Shown here: positions 55,106 through 64,000 of the stretch, in pieces
How positions within the stretch are numbered: position 1 is the stretch's first letter
Layout: each line of letters begins with the position of its first letter
Assembly (NCBI GenBank): GCA_015847255.1
Contig: JADLZK010001353.1
Span: 248,001-312,000, forward strand
DNA: 64,000 nucleotides
From: Hyparrhenia diplandra
Taxonomy: Eukaryota > Streptophyta > Magnoliopsida > Poales > Poaceae
Reading direction: 5' to 3'
Program-made: the position numbers and the translations under genes
The notes under the pieces: model-generated
The model's input: the letters and a program-made list of their open reading frames with translations, nothing else
Told to the model about the DNA's origin: nothing
Databases searched by the model: none

Positions 55106-57963
55106 TGTCACACCCCAAATTTTCATTTTACGTTGTTGCATGATATTATGTTTGTTGTTGCATGACTTGGTGGTATGAGTGAGTAAAGTTTTTCAAACGC
55201 GTTTCATAGTAAGTCATTTATCTCTCTCGCGTGTACGTCTTTTTCTTATACAATCAAATCCTTGCTTCCTTTGCTCAACCCTTCACATGGAGTTTCCCAT
55301 AAGCTTATTCCTCCACTCTAAATTATTCATTTGAGTTCATCATTCACCACTATATATCTAAAATCTTCCAGGAATTATTCGGGCTTTTTTTGAAGTTTTT
55401 CTCGCTTTTTGGTGAGACTTTTTTTTTCTAGATCATCTCAAATATCTTTTCATGAGCTCAAAATATATTATTTTGGCTCATCATCATCAAAAGTGTCTCT
55501 GAGAATTTTTCTGGAATTTTTAGAGCCTTCTATGTATTTTTCCGTGGCTTAAATGTGATTTTAGGATTATCCTAGAATTATTTTAAGCTATAAAAGAAAT
55601 CCGAAATTAGGGAAATTCGAAACGTCTCCCAACCCTACATATAAATACATGCCGGTCTTCTAATCGACGCGCTGATTCAGATCTGAAACGCCCATCCCGA
55701 ACCGCCACCCGTAGCGCTCTGTATGCCTCGCCGAAGTTTGGAAAAGGTTAGGTTTCCGGCGAGTACTCCGGCGACCTTTTTCCGGCCATCTCGGTCATCC
55801 CCGGCACAAACCGTTTCCACCACGAGGTACATCTCGTCGTTCTCTACGCCGTGGTATTTTCGTTTGTCGAATCCATCATGTTTTGACCGAGTTCCTCTCC
55901 GTTCTTCTTTTTCCGGCGAAGTACTCCGGCGAACTCCATGGACGTCGTCTTTCTCCGTCGTCTCTGGCCATCCCGCGCCCTTGGATCCCATCCTCCGGCC
56001 ACTTGGGAGCTGTGTGCCCGCGAGCCGCGCCCACGCCGCCCGTTCGCGCCCCATGGTCGGCCTCCCCGCTGAGGTACAGAGCGGCAGCTCCGCCTTCCAT
56101 GGCCAGTTGGCCATCGTCGCACGTGCAGGTTGGGCAGCCCTGCCTAGACCCCACACGAGGGCCCGTCTGCGCCGCTGATGATGCTCCGGCCGTCCGCCCC
56201 TTCTGGTCGATCTCCTTTCCCCTCCGCGAGATGCAGCAGCCCATGGTTGCCATGGCTGTACACGAACTGCACGTGAGGATGAAGAACAAGCCCAAGGTAG
56301 AAGATGAGGTAATTACGAAAATGCCATCCAGTCAGTTATCTCCGCTATTTCTTCGTTTTAGATCCAAATCAATCCGTTCAGTTGCATTAGAATCGTATCT
56401 TTGTGCTCTCTACACAGTAGGAGTAACGTTTATCATGTCACTCATCTGTGAATTTATTTATTTAAATTCAATTTGATTAATGCTTTATGTAATTGGATTT
56501 ATAATTAAAAGTAATATAGGTTTAATACCTCCGTGATTTCGGAATAAAATGCCAATGTGATTAATTGATAATCTTGACATGTTTCTAAATTATAATTTGC
56601 TTAGATCAAACCCGTTTCATATGATAGACTTGTTTAGCTCTCATGTGTACTTATTTTATTTTGCAAAGATAAAATTAAACATGATTAAATTATATGACAT
56701 GTTCACAAATAAAATATGTCTATATCCAACTCGATTTTGAATTCAAATTTGATGTGACTAATCCAAATTAATGCTATTCACATGGTTTTCTTAATTAAAA
56801 TAAATAAAGCATGTAGCCTTTTATTTTCTTCCATAATATAAATCATCGGTAGTCGTCTCTTTTTAACGATAGCTTCTTTATCGGCGTTTCTTGCGTTCTC
56901 TCGACCGTAGCAACGAGTTCTCTTTTAGCTTGTTGTTATCATGTTTTTACTATGACTGTTGTATTGTTCTTAGCTTATTTTGTTCTCTTGCTTATATATG
57001 TGATGTTTGCTACGAGTAGAACAAGAACCGCTAGTGGGCGCCAAAGATTGGAAGTTGATGACCAGGAAGCAACATATGAGAAAGTTGGAGCAACTATAAA
57101 AGGCAAGTATAGTTTTGGGATATGCTAGCTTTAAACCATGATCATGTGACTTGAATGATGTTTATGCAATGAACTTTAAACATGACTATTAGCAACATGT
57201 GGACTTGTCTGCAAGTGATCATCCGGGACAACCGCATGCAATTTGTGAGGGCTATATGGCTCGGCTTTAGTCGGTCAAAGGACCTTATCTATCTTTGTTG
57301 GTGGTTTGCCGGAATGGGAGAAACGGGGGTTGTATCGCTCGTTGGCCACTAATATTTTTAGGTGAACCTTTGAAAGGCTTTATATGATTTCCGGTGTTTA
57401 GGCCTAATTAACCTACTCATTTGGAAAATATGACTTATAGTGAAAGTGTACAACCTCTGCAGAGTGTAAAGCTGATATATCAGCCGTGCTCACGGTCATG
57501 AGTGGCCTTGGAACTTTTGCGTTAAAGATGATGACCTATGTTTGTTTAATAGTTCATAATTTATCGTTTATGCTCTACATTTTTATGTTATAGTGATCAT
57601 GGGTTTTGGGTAGATATTGCCTTGCTATATTTCTTTGAGTTCGACATGGACTCACTCTTGCTATTTCTCCCACCCTCGATCTGTTAGTAAAAAGCTGCAC
57701 AAAAAGACGGATGAAGATGTTGAGGATACTAATCGGAGTGCTTGGCATACGGAGCCCCCAAATCAAGCGTCCCCACGATAAGAATGGAGCCCGAGAAGTT
57801 TAGCAACCGTTCCGCGTTACTCTGATAAGTGGTAAGTGTTTGTTTAGTTATATTTTATGTTTTAAAGCATTGTTTCTGATATTTATCTATTCTGGGCTAT
57901 ATGTGTGGACTTTCTGGGCACACATATGGCGAGTCTGGTCTTTCTTGAAAACCAGGCGTGACA
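55106..57963 (+). mobile_element. Solo LTR D3 (2858 bp)
   Basis: TGTCACACCCC to AGGCGTGACA, flanked by TATGT (55101-55105 and 57964-57968). The intact target is seen in A2 near 39019. A TATA box (ACATATAAATACATG, about 55636-55650) precedes a CCGGCGA-rich leader (55720-56100) with frames open on both strands but no domain. The 3' part has GCTGATATATCAGCCGTGC, like D1. Tekay/Del-like by termini and that block. Confidence 0.85.
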
Positions 57964-60168
57964 TATGTGGTACTGGTGGATCCTCACTAAGGCAATAAGG
58001 TTATTTTGCCTTTCTCTCGTAATATGTGGTATTTTTAGACTAAGGCAGTAGGACACTATACCTTCTTCTCTCTCACCTTATATCTAAAGCTTATATGTGG
58101 AGTTCATAGGTGGGAGAAAACTAAATTTACTTACTAAACAGATATTGTAAGTTCAAGCAATGGATCCAAAGTCACGAGTCACACTGATGCATGTGCATGA
58201 TGGAATGAATATGATGGTAGGTGTGAATGGAATGAATGTGATGAGAAAAGTCTAATTCTTTTCTAGCTTTTTGAAAAGTCATCTCTCTTTTGAAACTTGA
58301 ACACACTTGAGAGGACCTGGGTTGCATTTTTTTTCTTTTCTTTATTTTTCTTTTATGGAGAGGCAGGCATCTAAGTACCCATTATTTTCAGCGGACACTT
58401 GTCCATTTTTTTTAACTCTCCTTTATTCTCTTTTTCTTTTAGGGAGGTAGGCTCTACTCGCCCGTAGGACACTTGTCCGTTTTTCATCCCCTTTTTCTCT
58501 TTCTTTTTTTTCTTTTTTTTTAAATATAACAACCCAAGTCTCTTTTTGTAATAAACTTTTGAGAGATAAACAAGAATAACAGAGCTTTATAAGATTTTCG
58601 ACTGGAATGGAGTATTTTTGATTGCTCTTCTCCCAAGCTAGGAGTGGAACATATTTGGTGGATGTATAGTAGGTGTGTATAATAGATGCGTACTTCCAGG
58701 GTAGAAGTGGCATATATATATGAGTGGAGTCTAGTGGAATGGAATATATATGGTGGATGGGTGGATGGAGTGTACATCAGCATGACAAGTTTCTAAGGGT
58801 CGACAAAGATTGAACGAACTCAATGCAAAGCAAGCAGCCTATATATATCAAAAAGGGTTTTCCTAATCTATGGAGCGTGTATATATGGCTGTGGTAGGAT
58901 TTTCAACACTCTGTCATACGGAACTTATCATGTATATTTTCATAATTTTCAAAAGATAAATCTCCAGAAATTTAGTGTCACTAGGAGCAAGAGAAATAGC
59001 AGCTCAAAACTTTCATATATCATATCCGTCAATTACCTAGACTCTAGAGCAAGCATATGCAATCCACAGATTTCAGGTTTAGGGTAAATCTCAAGTCAAA
59101 GCAGTTTTACATTTAAGCTTCGAGAGAAATTAAGCTTGAAAGCTAGGTACTTGAAAGACATTACGACGGAGCAACTATTCATCATCTCCTTTATTATTTA
59201 ATTGAGCAAAAGCACAAAAGGTGTACACTCTCTCTTGATCATTTTATTTATTCTATAACAAAGACTCTTTAAAGATTATATAGACTCACTCTAAACAAAC
59301 TAAAGCAAACTAAACAAACCAAATATCTAATAATAATAATAGTAGTAGTAGGGATACTTATCGGGATAACTGGGGGTGCTCTCCCCCAAGCTAGATTGGA
59401 ATGTCGGGTTGATGATATGGGAGTTGAGGTAGATGGTGACGATGGTATTGTCTCCTCATGTCTCTTCTCCTTCGAAATCCTGCTAAGCTTAAATAGACAA
59501 CAAAGCTAGTGGAACTTGATTAAGCGTTAGAGTTTAGCCACATTGCTTTAGCCACCTGGGATCTTTTAGCAGAAAAAATATTCTTGGATTTTCTTATTTT
59601 GTATGCAAAAGAAGATAAGGAACTTATGAATGCATTTTTATTTCGTTTTTGTGCCACCACAGTAAATATCTCTGAGGGTGTTAAGCCTCGGATTTACTCA
59701 CATGGGGCTTTCAGCTTTTTAAACATGCAAAGCACTAAACATTTTTATTTGTCTTTTCTAATGCAATTTGGAAAAAGGAAATATGCTATGCAACTGGAGA
59801 AAGTAAATATGCAATGTTGGGAAGTAAATATGGATAACTTACCGAATTACCTTTCGGCGAAGGTTCGGAGTTTTAAAGTCCTCCGAACAAAACTTTCTTG
59901 TTTCGCTCATTACTCCCAAGGTACGTCAGTAGTCACAATTGGTGGCTCGATGATTTGATCGATGTTTCTCGATGATGTCTTTGGGAGTTGTCTTTTTCTT
60001 TATCCACTTCTTGTTTCGGGAGGTTTCGGTGTGACTGCATATCTTTTGTCTTGGGTTTATTGTTTCTTTTTCCTTCTACCTTGATTTCCGAAATTTTACA
60101 ATCTTCGCTTGTTGAGGTGGACGACTTTTCTTCTCTAGGTCCTTCTACCTCTTCTTCTTCTTGAATCT
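57964..60168 (-). other. B2 non-coding region between the second protease-like domain and D3
   Basis: Colinear with the A1/A2 internal sequence (T-rich tracts, GAGAGGCAGGCATC near 58360, CTCCCCCAAGCTAG near 59382). The stretch where RT, RNase H and integrase would be expected holds none of their motifs on either strand. Short open frames at 59584-59958 and 59933-60172 are unrecognised. Confidence 0.55.
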
Positions 60169-60544
60169 TCAATTGTTTTTCTTCTTCGGGGGCGTCTGGC
60201 GTCTTGACCTGTTCTTCTTTTCATAATTAGTATAACTATTAAAATATACTCGTACCTTTTCTGTAGGGAATTGGAAATGAATTTCTCCTGTTCTTATGTA
60301 GATGATGGCGCGTGTAGTGTTGAGGAATGGTCTTCCCAACACTAGTGGTGGGTCCAACTCTTTTCCCATGTCCATGACTAGAAAGTCAGTGAGGACATAA
60401 TGATCATTAATTTTCACGGGCACGTCTTTCGCAATTCCTTCGGGAAATCGGCATGATTGGTCGCCATCCGCAAATCGCACATATGTAGGATACAAGGGCA
60501 TATCATCGAATAATAGTTTATATGTTACCTTGGCCATGATGTTG
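60169..60544 (-). pseudogene. Second retropepsin-like domain of B2 (PR2)
   Basis: The frame reads INIMAKVTYKLLFDD, then RFADGDQSCRFPEGIAKDV, NDHYVLTDFLVMDMG and PPLVLGRPFLNTTRAIIYI. This repeats the order of landmarks in the first domain (LADQS, PQGILQDV, VPADFAVIE, PIILGRPFLSTARAIIY). The active-site loop falls at the frame change near 60540-60555, where the upstream frame gives YCDTRSAS, so an indel has broken the join. The C-terminus is basic (KKNRSRRQTPPKKK). Probable function: Gag processing, or a structural relic. Confidence 0.68.
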
Positions 60545-61247
60545 ATGCGGATCTCGTATCACAATATGTATTATTGAAGGTCAAACATTTTATAGTGCAT
60601 GATATCGTTGGGATGCCTGGATCTTCCATCTTAGTCAGCATTGGTGATTTGAGTAGATGATCATTCTCAGAACCTATCTTATTAATCATCATTACCTTCA
60701 CAGGCTGAGCCTTCTTGTTCTTCTTTTTGTTCTTCTTGGTGATCTTGAATGTAGGTTCTGGTGGCATCTCACAACTGTATGGTGTTTGCGGATGAGCAGG
60801 AGAGGTGAGTGTCTTGTTCTTGAAACTAAATACTTCCTTTCTTCCCTTGATGTTGAAACATATCTTTGCACTCTGGGCATAGATGATTGCTCTAGCTGTG
60901 CTCAAGAAAGGTCGACCCAATATAATTGGTGCCTTCTCACTTCCTCCTGTCTCGATTACTGCGAAATCTGCTGGCACATATGATTTTCCAACTTGTACGT
61001 AAACATCTTGGAGTATGCCTTGTGGATAGCATAGTGACTGATCTGCAAGCTGCAAGCACATGGTTGTATATAACAATGGATTACCATTAACTTTTTCATA
61101 AATTACCCGAGGTAAAATGTTGATGCTTGAGCCGAAGTCACATAGTGCATTCTCAAATACGTGTGGTCCAATTTGGATGGTGATGACCGGCCTCCCCGGA
61201 TCTCCTTTCTTTGGTGGTAGGGAGTCATCCGACCCGGTGGCTCTCAA
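60525..61247 (-). CDS. First retropepsin-like domain of B2 (PR1) with linker
   Basis: The 240-residue frame has an N-terminal linker, ITIQIGPHVFENALCDFGSS with the putative catalytic Asp, INILPRVIYEKV, LQLADQSLCYPQGILQDVYV and the ILGRPFLSTARAI flap/C-terminal block. A Lys-rich linker (KKNKKKNKKAQ) and the start of the second domain follow. Athila/Tat proteases show the same C-D-[FL]-G-[SA]-S pattern. The frame is open through the domain. Upstream of 61247 it continues in-frame or from gag, so the true start is unclear. Confidence 0.75.
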   Translation of the reverse strand: MRATGSDDSLPPKKGDPGRPVITIQIGPHVFENALCDFGSSINILPRVIYEKVNGNPLLYTTMCLQLADQSLCYPQGILQDVYVQVGKSYVPADFAVIETGGSEKAPIILGRPFLSTARAIIYAQSAKICFNIKGRKEVFSFKNKTLTSPAHPQTPYSCEMPPEPTFKITKKNKKKNKKAQPVKVMMINKIGSENDHLLKSPMLTKMEDPGIPTISCTIKCLTFNNTYCDTRSASTSWPR

Positions 61248-61679
61248 TTTTTCCGTAAAGTAGCGACCTGCATTAAAATGTCTACAAGATTTGCAGATTC
61301 TAATTCTTACAAGCTAGCAGGAGTTTTACCTAATGTGGTTAGTGGAACAGAAATTGCCAGCTGAGAGATTTGAGATTCTATCATTTTGTTGAAACTATGT
61401 TGGTTTTTAATCGCAGAAGAAAAACTATCCATTCTATTGTTTATTGTTTCTAGCATTTTATCATTAGTAGTTAACTTCTTAGACAAGTTTTCCTTAGTTT
61501 TCCTTGATTTAAAACAAGATCTCTTAAAGAAATTTGGTTAAAATTATTAAAATTACCTTGATAGTTACTGTATAGTTACCTTGGTAGTTTGGTCTTTCTT
61601 TGGTTCCAACCTTGATTTTCTTTGAGGGCGATAGTTGTTGTTATTGTTGATGTAGTTTATATCCTCTTCAATCTACGGG

Positions 61680-62330
61680 CAATTATTGCTTGAGTGGCCA
61701 TTGTTGCCACATTCTTCACATGTCATCTTTGGAGTCTAGAATTTGCATGACTTCTTTCTTCTCGGGAGCTTTCTCCTCAAGTTTCTTCATTATTAGGTCC
61801 ATCTTGGCGAGGGCGGCATGTCTACCTCCTTCAGTGAGTGCATTCCTCGACCTCTTGCGGGGTTGTCGCTCTTCATTCCAACTCTGGTTTGAAGCCATTT
61901 TCTCCACAAGTTCAGTAGCTTTTATGAGTGTGAGTGATAGGAAAGCGCCTCCTGCTGCAGCATCCATTGTTTCACGAGCACTTGTAGTGAGCCCATGATA
62001 AAAGGTGCATAAGTAACCAATTTTCCATCCCATGGTGTGGGCATTCTAAGATATTATCTTGAAAGCGTTCCCATGCTTCGGGACAGAGACTCATCTTGTT
62101 CTTTGTTGAAAATTTGCAATCTTCCCCGTAAGGCATTGGTCTTGCCTATAGGAAAGAACTTTGCAAGGAAGGCAAGAGAAAACAGTGACAGGTGGTATTT
62201 TTTTTTTTGTAGTGTAGAACCCTTTGCTTCGCCCTTCCCAACAGTGAGAATGGGAAAAGACGGAGTAGGATTGCATCTCTTGGTACTCCTTTAATGATGA
62301 TAGTACTGCAAATCTCCAAAAATCTCTTGG
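61680..62330 (-). pseudogene. B2 Gag (capsid core and zinc knuckle), frameshifted
   Basis: From the junction near 62330 the minus strand reads FLEICSTIIIKG...LLRLFPFSLLGRAKQ, the Retrotrans_gag core. After frameshifts near 62200 and 62040 it continues FYHGLTTSARETMDAAAGGA, LVEKMASNQSWNEERQ and a Lys/Glu-rich segment. Another frame near 61680-61725 gives CEECGNNGHSSNNC, a CX2CX4HX4C RNA-binding zinc knuckle. Gag packages the RNA. The N-terminus is missing. Confidence 0.75.
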
Positions 62331-63030
62331 TACTCAAAGTTCCTTAGTATGACCCTTTCAAATCTCTCATTTGTGGTATTGTGGATCCTCACTTAGGCAA
62401 TAATGTTGCGTTGCCTTTCTCTCATAATATGTGGTATTTTTGGACTAAGGCAGTAGGACACTATGCCTTCTTCTCTCTCACCCTTTATCTAAAGCTTAAA
62501 TGTGGAGTTCATAGGTGGGAGAAAACTAAATCTACTTACTAAGCATATATCGTAAAGTCAAGCAATGGATCCAAAGTCGCGAGTCATACTTCATGTGCAT
62601 GTGTATGGTGTAGTGGAATGAATATGATGGTAGGTGTATGAGGCGAATGAAGTGAAAGCCTAATTCTACTTTGCTCCTGTAGGAAACATATCTCTCTCTT
62701 TAGGACTTTGAAAGTATTTAGGAGAACCTGGGCTGTATACTCTTTCAATATATTTTTTTTTCTTTTTCTCTCTCTATATTTTTTTTCTCATGGAGAGGCG
62801 GGCATCTAAGTACCCATTGTTTTATTGCGGACAATTGTCCATTTTTTAACTCTCCTTTATTCTTTTTTTAGGGAGGTAGGCTCTACTCGCCTGTAGGACA
62901 CTTGTCCATTTTTCATCTCCCCTTTCTTCTTTCTCATTTTTTTCGACTATACAACCCAAACCTCCTTTTGCAATAAACTTATAGAGAGATAGAAATAGGG
63001 ATAAAGGAGCTTTATGAGATGTTGGCTAAG
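62331..63030 (-). mobile_element. Fragment of A-type gypsy internal region
   Basis: Closely colinear with 38984-39672 of A2 (CTCAAAGTTCCTTAGTATGACC to GAGATGTTGGCTAAG) but joined at its left directly to B2 gag. It is cut at the right by the copia3 LTR. Non-coding. Confidence 0.85.
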
Positions 63031-63785
63031 TGAAATCTCATGTTTGGTTTTGGAAATTGATGACACACTTGTGGACTAATCCTTTGCTCTAAGTGATGAC
63101 TATGAGATAGGATTAGATGGATGACAAGGAGCATGATGATCATGAACATGGACGATGATGATGGACATGGTGGATCGTCAAGCTCGGTGATCGGCTTGAG
63201 AGGAACCCAGGAGATCAAGGCAAAGCTATCTTGATAGGGTTTTTCTTTCGGTGATCAAGACACGATAGAGCGTGTGATCACATTATAGGATAGATAGCCG
63301 ACTATCAAGAGGGGATGTCGCGACAATCCTTTGGTGAAGTGCTTCTAGGTCCAATTGACTTGCATATGCATTTAGGATTGAGAGCACTAACTTCGTTCTT
63401 GTCTAACCGATCGCGACATGCTAACACAAGTGCTCATGGGACACATTCGAAGTGTTGGCAACTCAAGACAAGAAGCGAAACTTGGAAAGATGTAAAGACG
63501 TCGTCGCAACGATGAAGAGGAGCTTTCGCAAGCTCGGCGGGCCTTTCGGCGGCTGGCGCTGGGCGCCGAGCACACGGTGCAAAAGTTCAAAATGGAGCGA
63601 CTGACGCGTCCGGCGAGGAGCGCCTAACGCGGTCAAAACCAGTCCTGGCGTCCGGCGCTGTACAACTGGAATCCGACAACGCGAAGTCAACAGCGCTTGG
63701 CGCGGGCACCTGGCACGTCCGGTGGTGCGCCATACGCCGTCCAGAAAGGGTGTCGAGGGACCCCCCCGACGGACGCGGCGCCTGG
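63031..63785 (+). repeat. Copia3 LTR, 5' part (same family as copia1/copia2)
   Basis: Starts TGAAATCTCATG and follows 1624-2120 closely. From about 63480 the U3 becomes GC-rich, with GCGTCCGGCG-type units differing from both other copies. It is cut after 755 bp by an oppositely oriented LTR. The left flank, CTAAG or similar, should be its target duplication. Confidence 0.85.
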
Positions 63786-64000
63786 TGCAAGGTCCTAGAT
63801 GGCTAGAGGGGGAGTGAATAGCCTATAAAAATTTTCTACAAACTCAACTCAACAAACCGATTAGTATAAAACACGGCGAAAAGCGGTTTGCACTAGCTCT
63901 AGTGGTCTTGCAAGCCTTCTAGTGACAAGACTAAATATGCTATGATCTCTAAGTCACACAAGGTCTATGTCACTACTCTAACTAGTGAGCAATCCTAATA
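63786..64000 (-). repeat. End of an oppositely oriented copia-type LTR
   Basis: TGCAAGGTCCTAGATGGC followed by AGAGGGGGAGTGAATAGCC is the reverse complement of the GGCTATTCACCCCCCCTCTA...GGACCTT end shared by copia LTRs here. The rest differs, so it is a different family or subfamily. It runs off the window. CCTGG (63781-63785) is the expected target duplication. Confidence 0.75.

Larger units (their letters stand above)
53020..62330 (-). mobile_element. Gypsy B2: gag-protease element lacking RT and integrase, 5' end missing
   Basis: Minus-strand order: gag core and zinc knuckle (62330-61680), two retropepsin-like domains (61247-60169), about 2.2 kb of non-coding sequence after removing D3, polypurine tract complement at 54776-54790, and LTR 54775-53020. 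No RT, RNase H or integrase motif is present. The 5' LTR, primer site and gag N-terminus are missing, with the gag joined to A-type internal sequence near 62330. The expected target duplication at the left is GTGAG (53015-53019). Confidence 0.8.

Noticed and set aside
55677..56476. Frames of 90-197 codons on both strands in a GC-rich stretch that looks like a plant gene start
   Set aside because: The stretch lies inside solo LTR D3 just downstream of its TATA box and is the LTR leader. Frames on both strands, no domain.

Overview
This window is plant nuclear DNA, almost certainly from a grass (Poaceae), and consists almost entirely of nested transposable elements. The evidence is SIRE/Maximus-like Ty1/copia elements, Athila/Tat-like Ty3/gypsy elements with non-autonomous relatives, CACTA (En/Spm) transposons with CpG-rich subterminal repeats, a Stowaway MITE, and a Helitron with the usual CTAG end and hairpin. 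I saw no intact host gene, rRNA, tRNA or CRISPR array. The species cannot be named from the sequence alone.

Left block (1-18313). The 3' half of a copia element (copia1, LTR 1624-3329) sits in the 3' part of a large CACTA transposon (CACTA1, to 11334). CACTA1 carries a tandem AT-rich repeat field, a TNPA-like gene with one in-frame stop, and a spliced Ulp1-type cysteine protease gene. A Helitron with a Stowaway inside it sits in the repeat field. CACTA1 abuts the interior of a second copy of the same copia family (copia2, 11335-18313). The copia2 polymerase gene is further split by a solo gypsy LTR (TSD TCAAG) and by a 1.1-kb CACTA element (TSD AAG).

Middle block (18684-51173). Target-site duplications and internal empty-site copies resolve a deep nest. 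Gypsy A1 (minus strand) is interrupted by a solo LTR, B1 (TSD GTGAT). B1 is interrupted twice. The first insertion is CACTA2, 15 kb (TSD TGG), which contains gypsy element C and a 4.8-kb solo LTR, D1 (TSD ATGCT). The second is LARD-like element A2 with two near-identical LTRs (TSD GTAGC). A2 contains solo LTR D2 (TSD GGCAT), which contains solo LTR E (TSD CAAGG).

Right block (51174-64000). An inverted, truncated CACTA (CACTA3) with a TNPA-like remnant is followed by gypsy element B2, which carries Gag, a zinc knuckle and two successive retropepsin-like domains but no reverse transcriptase or integrase. B2 contains solo LTR D3 (TSD TATGT). Next come a fragment of A-type internal sequence, a third copia LTR cut at 63785, and the end of an oppositely oriented copia-type LTR.

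Functional state. Every coding region seen is a transposon gene, and nearly all are broken by stops, frameshifts, deletions or nested insertions. Gypsy C was probably autonomous once. A2 looks like a recent mover mobilised in trans. B2 is a gag-protease-only derivative or an internally deleted element.
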